The position numbers and the translations under genes are program-made. The notes beneath the pieces are model-generated. The model was not told the DNA's origin, made no database searches, and saw only the letters and a list, made by a program, of their open reading frames with translations. From positions 1-43,714 of the forward strand of contig CASEVT010000020.1 of the NCBI GenBank assembly GCA_949291445.1: a stretch of 43,714 bases of DNA, in the 5' to 3' direction. The stretch comes from an uncultured bacterium (lineage in GTDB: Bacteria; Cyanobacteriota; Vampirovibrionia; Gastranaerophilales; Gastranaerophilaceae). Positions 7,621 through 17,246 of this stretch are shown piece by piece; position 1 is the first letter of the stretch, and every line of letters begins with the position of its first letter.

Positions 7621-9177
7621 ATGATCAACAAAATTAGCGTAAAGACAAACACAGAAATAAACAAAAAGCCGGAGCCATCATTCAAAGCCGGAGTGCTGGA
7701 TGGTGCAACTTGGATGCTGCAACAGTGCAACACATATCCGATGCTTGGTGTATCAGTGATAGACGGTGTCACAGCAATAATACCGAGAACAATAGTAGAT
7801 GCTAAAACAAATGGTTTTGCAGCTGCAGAAACATTCAGGAGGGAATCGTCAGGTTTGGTCGTAAACTGCTTGATCCCGGGATTTTTTGTTCTCGGAGCAG
7901 CTAAAGTATTTGAATTATTCAACAAAGATTACAAAGGTCTATCAAAACTGTGGGCAAATGAGCGCAGTTTGAAAGAACTTCATTCGCGATATACAAAAGT
8001 AAATGATATAGACAGCTATGTCGATGGCATATTCAAAGATATGCAGATAAATGTCGGAAAAAAATGGATTGACGTAGATGTAAACGACTCACATGTTCAA
8101 GACTCAAAAGAGCTGGTTAAAGAGATAATCCACGGTAAAAAGGACAAAAAAGAGCTCAAAAAGGTATACGAATTATTCATAGAAAATACCAAAGGGGCAG
8201 AACACATAAGATTCAAAGGTTCTCAAAAGCCTTTCAGTGTAGATTTCAGGACATTTTTAAGAGATACGGTTGATTGCGGAAAATTATTCAAAGATATGGA
8301 CCCGCAAAAATTGAAAACCTTCAGCGAAAAAGCGATCAAGTTTGCAAATAAAAAGAGTCTGACAGGATTAGCAATAATAATACCGCTGGCAGCATCGGTT
8401 CAATCAATAAACCGATGGATCACCCGTAAAACATCGGGCAAAGAGGGAGCACCGATATACAAAGACTTTATAAGACACAATACGAAAAAAGAGATGACAC
8501 CGAAAGAAAAGACAAACTTTTGGATGAAAAAAATTGCATCGGCAGCACTAATGGTAGGTGTTGCAATGCTTTCACTAAAAGAAAAGCCAAGCCTCGGTTC
8601 GTTGCAATTTAACAAGATCCTGCCGTCAATGGATCAATGCCGATGGATCGCAACTGCAACATTTGCGAGCCGAATGCTTGCTTCAGAAGATAACAATGAA
8701 CTTAGCGAAGTTAGATTCCGTGATATAGCTACTTTTGGTAGTTTATACTTCTTTGGTGACTATGTAAATAAAGGTGTCGGCTCACTGATCAAGAAGATTA
8801 GCAAAGGAAAGATTGATTTATTCAATTACATGTCAGAAAAGCCTAAATCAAACAGTATAGCTGACAGATTTAAGTACTGGGTAAGAGAAACTAACCTGAA
8901 ATCCTTTGACGAAGCCGGTCAAATATCTAAACAAGCCAAAAATTTACGTGCATTATGCGAAATAAGTTCACTGGGATTTTCGATGCTACTTTTAGGAATT
9001 CTTGTTCCATGGTATGTTAGAAAGCAGACCGAGACGAAACGCAAAAAAGAGTTAGAAACGACAATGAACAGATACCATTCATACCCGACAATATTACCCC
9101 ACAGTGCATATGCCAAAAAAGCGTTTCAGGCATTTGGAACAAACTTCATTGACAATGCAGGCAATCTGAATAAATAA
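7621..9177 (+). CDS. Large SFKA-motif membrane-associated protein, first of a tandem paralogous pair
   Basis: A 518-aa protein of unknown function starting at the ATG at 7621; a TTG two codons earlier is less likely. The N-terminus is polar (MINKISVKTNTEINKKPEP), then PSFKAG at 19-24. Hydrophobic stretches occur near residues 30-60, 80-100, 245-265, 305-325 and close to the C-terminus (LGFSMLLLGILVPWYV), so membrane association is likely. It shares PRTIVD, (R/K)xTGKEG, a Q-x-W/L-I-A-T-x-F-x-SRMLA block and NELxE with the next gene. Those shared blocks in the same order show paralogy. No catalytic motif is recognisable. No strong ribosome site precedes the start. Confidence 0.8.
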   Translation: MINKISVKTNTEINKKPEPSFKAGVLDGATWMLQQCNTYPMLGVSVIDGVTAIIPRTIVDAKTNGFAAAETFRRESSGLVVNCLIPGFFVLGAAKVFELFNKDYKGLSKLWANERSLKELHSRYTKVNDIDSYVDGIFKDMQINVGKKWIDVDVNDSHVQDSKELVKEIIHGKKDKKELKKVYELFIENTKGAEHIRFKGSQKPFSVDFRTFLRDTVDCGKLFKDMDPQKLKTFSEKAIKFANKKSLTGLAIIIPLAASVQSINRWITRKTSGKEGAPIYKDFIRHNTKKEMTPKEKTNFWMKKIASAALMVGVAMLSLKEKPSLGSLQFNKILPSMDQCRWIATATFASRMLASEDNNELSEVRFRDIATFGSLYFFGDYVNKGVGSLIKKISKGKIDLFNYMSEKPKSNSIADRFKYWVRETNLKSFDEAGQISKQAKNLRALCEISSLGFSMLLLGILVPWYVRKQTETKRKKELETTMNRYHSYPTILPHSAYAKKAFQAFGTNFIDNAGNLNK

Positions 9178-9197
9178 GTTAAAAATAAGGCGAAACA

Positions 9198-10886
9198 ATG
9201 ATAACAGGAATAAATCCACATATTCAACCGAAAGGAAATTTTCAAAAACATCAACAAAGCTTCAAAGGCGGAGCAGAAGTTCTATCAACGGCGTTTAACT
9301 TTTTGAATACAAATCCGGCACTGGGCGCAGTGTTTGTAGACGTAGCATTCATGGACACACCCAGAACAATTGTAGATACAACGAGGAACCCCGATGCAGG
9401 TGTAGAAACAGCAGCCAGAGAATTCAGTTCAACGTTGAACCACTCATTTGCAGGTCTTGTCGGATTAGGAGCGGGTTATCTTGCATCGCAAGCTTTCAAC
9501 AAAGCAAACGGCGTCAAAGCACACTGGCTGTTTAACAATAATGATTCAATCGACGTATTCTCAAAATTTATAGAACAAAGCAAAAACGGTACCACATCGG
9601 ATTATTATAGAAATATTTTGACAGAACTTCAAGGATATAATCCGGTTGATCAAAACGCACCGTACAAAAGTTTAAGCAAAGAAACGATAGAAGAAGTCAC
9701 AGACCTTTTGTCAACAGCAAATACAAGTAAGTACAAAATCCCGTCCCGAGTATACAATGAAGCAAAGTTCAAAATTGCTGCAGATCTGGGCGCAACCGAG
9801 AATCTCAAGCTTACAAACGGAAATTTTTCGGTTGAAGGAAGCTTGGAAAGCATTTTAAATGATGCATTCTCGCTAAAAAAAGCATTTATAGATAAAGCAA
9901 ATATCTCAAATCTCACGGATGCAGAGTTTATAAGCGGTCTTAAAAAATTAAAGACGACCACGGCATTAGGTGGGCTTGCAATCCCGATTGCAATAGGTAT
10001 GAGCTTGCAACCGGTAAACGCATATTTAACAAAAAAACGTACAGGCAAGGAAGGCTTTGTCGGAAATAAAGATGCAAAACCCGATAAATCATTTGGTTTC
10101 AAAGCGCTTAAAACACTTCTTGGTGCAGGAATAGCAGCCGGTATGCTCAGAACGATTGCACCGTTTGAAAAAGAAAAATTCTTACCAAAGTTACAATACA
10201 AAGGTATGGTACCGACTATTCCGCAATTCAAACTTATCTACGCAACAACTATTTTCAGTCGTATGCTTGCAGCAAGAAATAAAGATGAATTGAGAGAAAG
10301 TTCACTAAAAGATACACTTGGATTTGTAAACTGGCTTATATTAGGCGGTTTTGTCTCTAAAATTGCAGCCAACCAGCTTGATAAGTCACTGATAAATTAT
10401 GATGAAAAGACATACAAAGCAGAAGGATTCAAAGGATTAAAAAAGGCTTGGAACTGGATTACGAAGGCAGAAGTAAAATCGCACGAAGAACTACTTTATC
10501 CTGCACTTAAAAAAGCCGGTATCGATGTTTTAGACGCAAACGGCAAGAAACTTTCATACGGAAAGTTAATGAGCGAACTGGCAAAAAAAGCTAAATCTGA
10601 AAATGCCGACAAAAAGCTAATAGAACTATATGAAGCCGTTAGTAAGAGAATAAAATACAAAAATATAGCTCAAGGACTGGGTTATTTATACTCGGGCGTT
10701 GTTCTGGGTGTGGGTATTCCAAAATTGAACATAGCAATAACCCGCAGTGTTGAAAAAAGCAGAGCAAAAAAGAATGCACAACAAACCCAAAATATCCAAA
10801 CCGCAACTCAACAGCTCAGCTCAATGACAATACCAAACTCAACGGTTAACAAAACTTTCTCATCCTTTTTAGGTTCCCTAAACTAA
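9198..10886 (+). CDS. Large SFKG-motif membrane-associated protein, second of the tandem pair
   Basis: A 562-aa paralogue of the preceding gene, 20 nt downstream and probably co-transcribed; AAGG lies 7 nt before the ATG. The leader MITGINPHIQPKGNFQKHQ is polar, followed by QSFKGG at 20-25. Conserved blocks are TNPALGAVFVDVAF, DTPRTIVDT, LGGLAIPIAIGMSLQPVN, KRTGKEG, IFSRMLAARNKDELRESSLKD and a C-terminal hydrophobic segment (YLYSGVVLGVGIPKLNIAI). The glycine/alanine-rich hydrophobic stretches suggest several membrane-inserted helices. It carries a longer middle than its partner. Function unknown; the family may be restricted to this lineage. Confidence 0.82.
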   Translation: MITGINPHIQPKGNFQKHQQSFKGGAEVLSTAFNFLNTNPALGAVFVDVAFMDTPRTIVDTTRNPDAGVETAAREFSSTLNHSFAGLVGLGAGYLASQAFNKANGVKAHWLFNNNDSIDVFSKFIEQSKNGTTSDYYRNILTELQGYNPVDQNAPYKSLSKETIEEVTDLLSTANTSKYKIPSRVYNEAKFKIAADLGATENLKLTNGNFSVEGSLESILNDAFSLKKAFIDKANISNLTDAEFISGLKKLKTTTALGGLAIPIAIGMSLQPVNAYLTKKRTGKEGFVGNKDAKPDKSFGFKALKTLLGAGIAAGMLRTIAPFEKEKFLPKLQYKGMVPTIPQFKLIYATTIFSRMLAARNKDELRESSLKDTLGFVNWLILGGFVSKIAANQLDKSLINYDEKTYKAEGFKGLKKAWNWITKAEVKSHEELLYPALKKAGIDVLDANGKKLSYGKLMSELAKKAKSENADKKLIELYEAVSKRIKYKNIAQGLGYLYSGVVLGVGIPKLNIAITRSVEKSRAKKNAQQTQNIQTATQQLSSMTIPNSTVNKTFSSFLGSLN

Positions 10887-10929
10887 AATTGGAATTGAAA
10901 AGTTTTTCATAACAGGTTGAAATCCCAAA

Positions 10930-12717
10930 TTATCTAAATTTAACCAGATCAGCTTTTCTGATTCTGACGCTTTTTGGTGTAACTTCGACCAACTCGTCAT
11001 CTGCAATATATTCAAGACAATCTTCCAAAGACATTTGTCTGGGAGCTTGCAATGTAACCATAACATCGGCAGTTGCACTTCTCATATTGGTCAATTTCTT
11101 AGTTTTGCAGACATTAACCGGAATATCCTGAGGTCTGTTACACTCACCAACGATCATACCGCGATAGACTTTAGTTTTGGGAGTAATAAAGAATACGCCT
11201 CTGTCCTCAAATTGACCGAGTGCATAAGGAATAGCCTCACCCTGTTCAAAAGCGATCAGCGAACCGCTTCTTTGTCTGGGGATATCACCGGCGAAGGGTT
11301 TGTACTCTTCAAAAGTATGATTCATAATCCCCTCACCTCTGGTCATACGAATAAATTCACTTCTAAAACCAATCAAACCTCTTGCCGGAATAGAAAACCT
11401 CATATTAGAGCGGTTGCCGACCATAGACATTTCAAGCATTTCGCCTTTACGACCAGCCAATTTCTCAATACAAGAACCGGCACACTCTTCAGGCACGTCA
11501 ATCAACAGATTTTCAAACGGCTCATAAAGTTGCTCATCAATAGTTTTATAGATAACTTCAGGTTTTGATACTTGAAACTCGTACCCTTCACGCCTCATAG
11601 TCTCAATAAGTATGCTTAAATGCAATTCACCACGACCGGAGACCTTGAACATATCAGTATTTTCAGTATCTTCGACCTTCAAACTTACGTTCTTTTCCAA
11701 TTCCTGATAAAGTCGCTTGCGCAACTGTCTGCTGGTAACGAACTTACCTTCCTGACCGGCAAAAGGGCTGTCATTGACAGAGAAAATCATCTGCAAAGTA
11801 GGCTCATCGACTTTAATCAAAGGCAAAGCAACTGGATTTTCCAAAGGAGCAAGTGTTTCACCGATATGGATATCCGCAAATCCGGCAACCCCGACAATAT
11901 CACCTGCAGAAGCCTGTTGTATCTCAACCCTGCCTAAATCTTCAAATGCATACAACTTGTTAACCTTTCCTCTGACAATAGAGCCGTCGGCTTTCATAAG
12001 GCTAAGTTGTTCTTGAGAATGGATCACGCCGTTGACAATCCGCCCGATCGCAATCCTGCCTACATACTCATTATAATCCAATGTTGTAACGTGGAATTGC
12101 AAAGGTTTTTCAGCATCACCTGACGGCGGTTTTATATTTTCAATTATAGAATCTAACAACGGGGTTATGTCTTTTGACTCATCCTCAAGTTCTTTTTTCG
12201 CAAACCCCATTAAACTGCTTGAATAAATAATCGGAAAATCAATTAAATATTCATTATCCGTCAATTCGGTAAACAAATCAAAAACCTTATTCAAAGCGTT
12301 ATCAGGGTCAGCAGCAGGCTTGTCAATTTTGTTAATGACAACAATCACCCTAATACCCAATTCCAAAGCCTTGGACAGAACAAAACGAGTTTGCGGCATA
12401 GGACCCTCAGCAGCGTCAACAATGAGCAAAGCACCGTCAACCATCCCTAAAACCCGTTCAACTTCACCGCCAAAATCTGCGTGCCCAGGGGTATCTACAA
12501 CATTAATCTTATAATTTTTGTATTTTATGGAGACATTCTTTGCAAGAATAGTAATCCCGCGTTCTTTCTCTAAATCATTACTATCGAGTACACGCTCTTG
12601 AACAACCTCATTATCCCTAAAAACGCCGCTCTGCTTCAACATACAATCAACGAGTGTTGTCTTACCATGGTCAACGTGCGCTATTATAGCGATATTTCTT
12701 AAATTGTTATTATCCAT
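10930..12717 (-). CDS. typA: Ribosome-associated translational GTPase TypA/BipA
   Basis: A 595-aa protein of normal BipA length. G1 is [10 protein letters not shown]2/switch I is ERGITI, G3 is [12 protein letters not shown] and G4 is [10 protein letters not shown]. Elongation-factor-like beta-barrel and EF-G III/V-like domains follow, then the BipA-specific C-terminal domain ([25 protein letters not shown] region and a [11 protein letters not shown] end). It binds the 70S ribosome and assists ribosome assembly and stress adaptation. GGA lies 9 nt before the ATG. It follows the fli/flhB operon after a 70-nt gap and converges with the paralogue pair. Confidence 0.95.
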   Translation of the reverse strand: MDNNNLRNIAIIAHVDHGKTTLVDCMLKQSGVFRDNEVVQERVLDSNDLEKERGITILAKNVSIKYKNYKINVVDTPGHADFGGEVERVLGMVDGALLIVDAAEGPMPQTRFVLSKALELGIRVIVVINKIDKPAADPDNALNKVFDLFTELTDNEYLIDFPIIYSSSLMGFAKKELEDESKDITPLLDSIIENIKPPSGDAEKPLQFHVTTLDYNEYVGRIAIGRIVNGVIHSQEQLSLMKADGSIVRGKVNKLYAFEDLGRVEIQQASAGDIVGVAGFADIHIGETLAPLENPVALPLIKVDEPTLQMIFSVNDSPFAGQEGKFVTSRQLRKRLYQELEKNVSLKVEDTENTDMFKVSGRGELHLSILIETMRREGYEFQVSKPEVIYKTIDEQLYEPFENLLIDVPEECAGSCIEKLAGRKGEMLEMSMVGNRSNMRFSIPARGLIGFRSEFIRMTRGEGIMNHTFEEYKPFAGDIPRQRSGSLIAFEQGEAIPYALGQFEDRGVFFITPKTKVYRGMIVGECNRPQDIPVNVCKTKKLTNMRSATADVMVTLQAPRQMSLEDCLEYIADDELVEVTPKSVRIRKADLVKFR

Positions 12718-12787
12718 TGTTATTTCCGTTCAGCTTAATGTGATTAATCTGCTAACATCATAATACAGAAAAAATTCGACTGCAACG

Positions 12788-13879
12788 CTAGAGCTTAATT
12801 GAAGAATGCAAATGTTTGTCCTTTTTGTAAACAAAGGCGAGTATTTCAGCAACAGCAACATATAACTCTGCAGGAATGGCCTGATCAACTTTTACAAGCT
12901 TGTACAAAGCTCTTGCCAGGGGCTTATTGACAACAATCGGAACATCATTTGCTTTTGCAATTTCTCTTATTTTAAATGCCATATAATCCACACCCTTGGC
13001 AACAACAACAGGCGCCGGCGCCTTGGTTTTGTCGTATTTTATCGCAACGGAGAAGTGTGTTGGATTTGCGACAACAACATCCGCCTGCGGAACGGCACTC
13101 ATCATTTTTTGACGCATAAATTGCATTTGAACGGAGCGGATTTTCGCCTTTACGGTCGGATCCCCTTCAATATTTTTATACTCGTCTTTAACCTCCTGTT
13201 TAGTCATTTTTATAGATTTTTCATATTCATAATTTTGATATTTTTTGTCAATAAACCCTAAAATAAGCATAGCAACACACATATTTATGGTCATATTGAG
13301 CAATATACTGCCCAAAACAGCAAGAGCAGTATTAATATCGACGCCGACAAGCCCGTACAACTCATCCTTTCTAGACTGCAAAACCGTATAACCGCTATAT
13401 CCGACAATAGCCATCTTAGCAAGCGATTTAACAATTTCAACAAGATTTTTAGTTTCAAAAGGATTAAACATCCTTTTCAACCCCTGCATAATCTGTCCCA
13501 TAGTAAACTTTTCCATTTTAGGTCGAATTTTCTCAAGCGCAAAAAGCGGTCCCACTTGTACACGAATAGCTATTGCAGTAATTATCATCAACCCCAGCAA
13601 AAAAGGGAGCAATATTTCGCCTGACGCTTTTGCATAAGGGCTGAACAAAGCCACGACGTCGTTTAGCTCAATCTCATCCGGATGAATATGAGTAAAAGCA
13701 TACTCCATAAGAGAAGTTATCTTGTTAAGAATCAATGAAGACAGCATAATAAAAAGCCCGATAGCAGCAGTAATTGCTAAAGAAGAAGTCATATCCTGAC
13801 TTCTGGCAATATTACCTTTTTTTCGTTCATCCTCCCGCCGCTTGGGGGTGGCTTCTTCTGTTCTTTCTGCTGCGCTCAT
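12788..13879 (-). CDS. flhB: Type III export switch protein FlhB (NPTH type)
   Basis: A 363-aa FlhB/SctU-family protein. The N-terminus RTEEATPKRREDERKKGNI is characteristic, followed by four membrane segments at about 35-55, 88-106, 150-168 and 185-210. A cytoplasmic domain follows, with the autocleavage site NPTH at 272-275 in VVANPTHFSVAI. FlhB cleaves itself between N and P, and this switches the export apparatus from rod/hook to filament-type substrates. It is the last gene of fliP-fliQ-fliR-flhB, 7 nt after fliR, with GAGGA before its ATG. Flagellar and virulence-type systems cannot be separated by sequence alone here; the gene order favours the flagellar type. Confidence 0.93.
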   Translation of the reverse strand: MSAAERTEEATPKRREDERKKGNIARSQDMTSSLAITAAIGLFIMLSSLILNKITSLMEYAFTHIHPDEIELNDVVALFSPYAKASGEILLPFLLGLMIITAIAIRVQVGPLFALEKIRPKMEKFTMGQIMQGLKRMFNPFETKNLVEIVKSLAKMAIVGYSGYTVLQSRKDELYGLVGVDINTALAVLGSILLNMTINMCVAMLILGFIDKKYQNYEYEKSIKMTKQEVKDEYKNIEGDPTVKAKIRSVQMQFMRQKMMSAVPQADVVVANPTHFSVAIKYDKTKAPAPVVVAKGVDYMAFKIREIAKANDVPIVVNKPLARALYKLVKVDQAIPAELYVAVAEILAFVYKKDKHLHSSIKL

Positions 13880-13886
13880 TTCGTCC

Positions 13887-14672
13887 TCATATCATCATTT
13901 CTACAATACCCTTAAGATAAGACTCAATTGTATTCGCCAGATAGCTTGCCGTGGGTGACAAGAACATCAACATCAGAATTAATCCGATATAAACCTTAAG
14001 CGGTATTGCGACCATGAATATATTCATCTGAGGCATCATTTTTGACATAAATCCCATTAACACCTCAGCAACAAACATAACACAGAAAATCGGTAAAATC
14101 ATACTAATGGCAATGACAAACATTTCACCGGAAAGTCTGATAATATGTTCCACAACAGGTCCTGTAAAAACGAAGTCCAAACCGGGGGCAAAAGTTTTAA
14201 AACTTCTATAAAGCGCTGCAAATAGCCATTGATGAGCATTCAACGCCATAAAAACAAATGCAACAAAAATAATATATATTTGCGCCAGAACCGGAGTACT
14301 GGTACCGGTCTCCGGATTCAATATTTGACTCATGGAAATACCAATCTGTATACTGATAAATTCACCGCCTATTTGCACCGCAGCGAATATGAGATTGGCA
14401 ATAAAACCTATCATAAACCCGACCCCGAATTCTCTGAGCAAATATATACTCAACTCCGGAAAAGATGAAGGTATAGAAAAAGTGATCGTTGATGATACTA
14501 TCGGAAACAAAATAAAAGAAACAAGTGCCATCAGCCAGACCTTAACCTGCATCGGGATAGGAAATGTCGAAAACAACGGCGCAGAAACAATCATCCCGCT
14601 TACACGGGTAAAGATTATCGCAAAAATGACGATGTTTTTAGGTGACAATAACAATAATAAATCCGGCTGCAT
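13887..14672 (-). CDS. fliR: Export gate protein FliR
   Basis: A 261-aa polytopic membrane protein of FliR/SctT type. It has about six hydrophobic segments, the conserved VWLMALVSFILFP stretch, an LREFGVGFMIGFIANLIF segment, and the conserved QIGGEFISIQIGISMSQILNP loop. FliR forms part of the export gate with FliP and FliQ in the centre of the basal body. It lies 12 nt downstream of fliQ and 7 nt upstream of flhB in one operon. The length agrees with the family (about 255-265 aa). Confidence 0.92.
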   Translation of the reverse strand: MQPDLLLLLSPKNIVIFAIIFTRVSGMIVSAPLFSTFPIPMQVKVWLMALVSFILFPIVSSTITFSIPSSFPELSIYLLREFGVGFMIGFIANLIFAAVQIGGEFISIQIGISMSQILNPETGTSTPVLAQIYIIFVAFVFMALNAHQWLFAALYRSFKTFAPGLDFVFTGPVVEHIIRLSGEMFVIAISMILPIFCVMFVAEVLMGFMSKMMPQMNIFMVAIPLKVYIGLILMLMFLSPTASYLANTIESYLKGIVEMMI

Positions 14673-14684
14673 TTACCCCCCGAT

Positions 14685-14954
14685 TTAATGAACAATAGTC
14701 TGTAAATAGCCGAATAATTCATTTGTCCTGCTTATAAAAGTGCTTAGCATCCACGGCATAAGAATGATAAGCGTCAATATTCCGATCAAAATTTTTGGTA
14801 CAAAAGTCAATGTCGATTCCTGTATCTGCGTAACAGCCTGAAATATACTTATAATAAGCCCGACTATCATACTTATGACCAGTATCGGGGTTGCCATTAA
14901 CAAGGTCAATATAAAAACATTTTGCATTATCGTTAAAAACTGTGTATCTTCCAT
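14685..14954 (-). CDS. fliQ: Export gate protein FliQ
   Basis: An 89-aa protein with two membrane helices (about 17-37 and 52-72), the standard FliQ/SctS size. Conserved features are LLMATPILVISMIVGLIISIFQ and the polar QAVTQIQESTLTFVPKI loop. It stacks with FliP and FliR in the helical export gate of the flagellar or type III secretion basal body. It lies 26 nt after fliP and 12 nt before fliR, confirming operon membership. Confidence 0.93.
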   Translation of the reverse strand: MEDTQFLTIMQNVFILTLLMATPILVISMIVGLIISIFQAVTQIQESTLTFVPKILIGILTLIILMPWMLSTFISRTNELFGYLQTIVH

Positions 14955-14980
14955 TTATATCAGTATCCTCAGTCAAATTT

Positions 14981-15751
14981 TTACGTAATAAACCCCTCAA
15001 GCAGAGTTTTCGTTATCAAATACCAACCATCAATCATAACAAAAAGAATCAACTTGAACGGAGTAGCAACAGTTGCGGGCGGCAAAAACAACATCCCCAT
15101 CGACACCAGAATACTCGCTACAACAATGTCGATTACAAGAAACGGCAAAAATATAATAAAGCCTATTTTGAACGCCGTTTTCAACTCAGTAATAACAAAT
15201 GCAGGAATCAAGGTATAAGTCGGAACATCCTCCCAATTTTTGGGTTTTTCAATTTTAGCCATACTCAAAAATAACCCTAACTCCTTTTCTTCCGTATGTT
15301 GAATCATAAACTCACGCATAGGCTTAATCCCGCGTTCCAATGCCGCTTGTTGCGTAATCTGATTATTCATATAAGGTTGTATAGCCGTTTCGTTTATTTT
15401 GTTAAACGTAGGAGCCATAACAAAAAAGGTAAGTATTAAAGCAAGTCCGGCAAGAACCTGATTGGGAGGCAAAGACGCCATACCTATAGCTTGTCGGGTT
15501 AGTGCAAGAACAATTATTATACGAATAAAGGCAGTCGTCATTATGAAAATACTCGGTGCAAGAGTTAATATTGTCAGCAAAACCAGTATTTGTACACCCT
15601 GCGTAAACTCTTGAGGTGTATTTGCATCCGTCATTCCTACCGTTATCGTCGGAAAGGCTACCGCCGCATCCGCGCATTGACCAACAAGCATTGTTACTAT
15701 AAACACAAGTAATATAGGTATAAAATTCTTAATGGCAAACTTTTTATTCAT
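14981..15751 (-). CDS. fliP: Export gate protein FliP
   Basis: A 256-aa protein starting at the ATG at 15751, which has AGGA 6 nt upstream; an in-frame TTG 18 nt earlier is less likely. The N-terminus MNKKFAIKNFIPILLVF is a cleavable signal peptide, as known for FliP. The conserved core follows: LLTILTLAPSIFIMTTAFIR, LALTRQAIGMASLPPNQVL and LALILTFFVMAPTF, then the periplasmic loop and two C-terminal helices (PFLVIDIVVASILVSMGM). It is the first gene of the fliPQR-flhB operon and the pore-forming gate subunit. It is divergent from the WG-repeat gene. Confidence 0.94.
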   Translation of the reverse strand: MNKKFAIKNFIPILLVFIVTMLVGQCADAAVAFPTITVGMTDANTPQEFTQGVQILVLLTILTLAPSIFIMTTAFIRIIIVLALTRQAIGMASLPPNQVLAGLALILTFFVMAPTFNKINETAIQPYMNNQITQQAALERGIKPMREFMIQHTEEKELGLFLSMAKIEKPKNWEDVPTYTLIPAFVITELKTAFKIGFIIFLPFLVIDIVVASILVSMGMLFLPPATVATPFKLILFVMIDGWYLITKTLLEGFIT

Positions 15752-15818
15752 TATTTTCCTATCATTCAACGATACTTTAACTTTATTTTACTCTATCTCA
15801 ATTTATAGTGCCATTTCG

Positions 15819-15847
15819 TTAACTTTTCTTATAGTTTGTGCTATTAT
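15819..15847 (+). promoter_or_regulatory. Promoter of the WG-repeat gene; predicts a leaderless mRNA
   Basis: TTAACT at 15819-15824, a 17-nt spacer ending in an extended -10 TGC, and TATTAT at 15842-15847. Six bases (CTACTT) separate the box from the ATG at 15854, and no ribosome site is present. Confidence 0.55.
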
Positions 15848-15853
15848 CTACTT

Positions 15854-16750
15854 ATGAAAAAATTTGTTTTTATATTGGGTTTATTAGTTTTACTGGGTAT
15901 TCCCGCTTATAGTACTCAAAGCGGAGAAGTCAGTTATTTTGATTTACAAACTTATAGCGAAGACGGGCTTTTTGGTCTGAAGGATAAAAATAATAACGTT
16001 GTAGTTAAACCGGAATACAAAAAATTAATTCCGTTGGGTGAAAATTCCTGGATTGTGCAAAAGAAAAATCGATTTGGAATTATCGACAACAAAGGTGAGT
16101 TTCTTGTTGAACCTAAATACAGACATGCCGAACGAGTTTTTGGCAAGTATGCCAAACTAGGCAATGAAAGAGACTACGGATTATATGATGAAACAGGACA
16201 CGCAATTATCCCTCCGGAATATTCTTCAATCGACCCGCTTTTCGGCAAGATGTTTCTGGTTTGCAAAAACTACAAATACGGCATAATTGACGAGGAAGGT
16301 AACAAGTTATTAAACAATGACTTTGACGACATATACATGCCCGACCCACATAAATTGAGATTGAAATTTGAGGGAGAATGGTACGAGATAGAGAGAATGG
16401 CATCAACAGACATTGTTTTGCCCGAGGGAGTACAAAAAGTCAGAATCAATGACAACGATTTTAAAGTAACCCATCTTGTCGAAAATACGGGAGTAATATC
16501 GGGATATTCTGTTTTAACGTTAGCGGATTATTCACTGAAACTTTTATCATCAATTTCACCGGCATATGAAGAAACCATAGATGAACTTATGCTATCGCAG
16601 GGAGCGGAGACCGTTTCTATATTTATGAAGCTAAGCTGGTTACCGAAATTCCCTATCGTATACGTGAAAAAATACATTGACAATCTAAGAGATCCAAACA
16701 GTGGACCATTATCTGAGTTAAGAAGTGATCTGAAAAGACAACTGAAATAA
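15854..16750 (+). CDS. Secreted WG-repeat protein
   Basis: A 298-aa protein starting at ATG 15854 with a signal peptide (MKKFVFILGLLVLLGIPAYS). At least four degenerate WG (KWG) repeats follow: GLFGLKDKNNNVVVKPEY, NRFGIIDNKGEFLVEPKY, DYGLYDETGHAIIPPEY and YKYGIIDEEGNKLLNNDF. Each has the aromatic-G-hydrophobic-D pattern. WG repeats form beta-propeller-like scaffolds for binding, with no known catalysis. The C-terminal 120 residues are alpha-rich and unrecognised. Its start codon sits 6 nt after a -10 box. Location is periplasmic or cell surface by inference. Confidence 0.85.
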   Translation: MKKFVFILGLLVLLGIPAYSTQSGEVSYFDLQTYSEDGLFGLKDKNNNVVVKPEYKKLIPLGENSWIVQKKNRFGIIDNKGEFLVEPKYRHAERVFGKYAKLGNERDYGLYDETGHAIIPPEYSSIDPLFGKMFLVCKNYKYGIIDEEGNKLLNNDFDDIYMPDPHKLRLKFEGEWYEIERMASTDIVLPEGVQKVRINDNDFKVTHLVENTGVISGYSVLTLADYSLKLLSSISPAYEETIDELMLSQGAETVSIFMKLSWLPKFPIVYVKKYIDNLRDPNSGPLSELRSDLKRQLK

Positions 16751-16757
16751 AATATGA

Positions 16758-17108
16758 TTATTCACTGATGTGTTCCAGAGCTTTTTCCAGAACGATTTTT
16801 ACGTGCTGATCATCAAGAAAGTAATAAACGTTTTTTCCGTTTTTCTGGGCTCTTACAAGCTTAGCTGTTCTCAATATTTTTAACTGGTGTGAGACAGCAG
16901 ATTTTGTCATGTTTAAAAGCACTGACAAATCACTAACACACATCTCACTCTCCTCAAGTGCCCATAAAAGTCGTATCCTGGTATTATCACCCATCACCTT
17001 AAAAAAATCAGCCAATTCGGTCAACAACTTCATCTGTGGCATCTTAGCACTCACGCTTTTCACAATATCTTTATTTAACACCTTACAATCTGTCTTCTTA
17101 ATAAGCAT
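16758..17108 (-). CDS. ArsR/SmtB-family zinc/cadmium-responsive repressor
   Basis: The chosen start is the ATG at 17108, 7 nt after AAGGA, giving 116 residues; a GTG-type start at 17189 would extend it through a non-conserved hydrophobic stretch. The winged helix spans about 27-100, with recognition helix LLNMTKSAVSHQLKILRTA. The C-terminal helix holds D100-x-H102-x10-H113-x2-E116, the exact alpha-5 zinc site of SmtB/ZiaR/CzrA. C57 in EMCVSDL and C8 could form part of an alpha-3N cadmium/lead site, although CadC's second alpha-3 cysteine is serine here. It is divergent from the metal ATPase and probably represses both genes until metal binds. Confidence 0.92.
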   Translation of the reverse strand: MLIKKTDCKVLNKDIVKSVSAKMPQMKLLTELADFFKVMGDNTRIRLLWALEESEMCVSDLSVLLNMTKSAVSHQLKILRTAKLVRAQKNGKNVYYFLDDQHVKIVLEKALEHISE

Positions 17109-17194
17109 ATCAAATTCCTTAATAATTACTAAACATACAGTTAAAATCAAACACTGAAAGTATATAGCACTAATGCTACACTCAACCACAATTT

Positions 17195-17219
17195 AATTGA
17201 ATAATTGTTCAATTGTCAA
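17195..17219 (-). promoter_or_regulatory. Operator and -35 of the arsR-type repressor gene
   Basis: AATTGAATAATTGTTCAATT at 17195-17214. Read on the minus strand it contains TGAACA-AT-TATTCA, matching the 12-2-12 SmtB/ArsR operator pattern (TGAACA-N2-TATTCA). It overlaps a minus-strand TTGACA at 17219-17214, so bound repressor would block the repressor's own promoter. Confidence 0.7.
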
Positions 17220-17246
17220 CACGTTGTAAATTTTTATTACTTAGGA

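Noticed and set aside
9650-10231. Minus-strand frame of 193 codons inside the 9198 gene
   Set aside because: It is a shadow of the paralogue gene, whose homology to its neighbour proves the plus strand is coding.
10896-10909. TGAAAA/TTTTCA hairpin between the paralogue gene and typA as a bidirectional terminator
   Set aside because: The stem is 6 bp of nearly pure A/T with no T-run; too weak to call.
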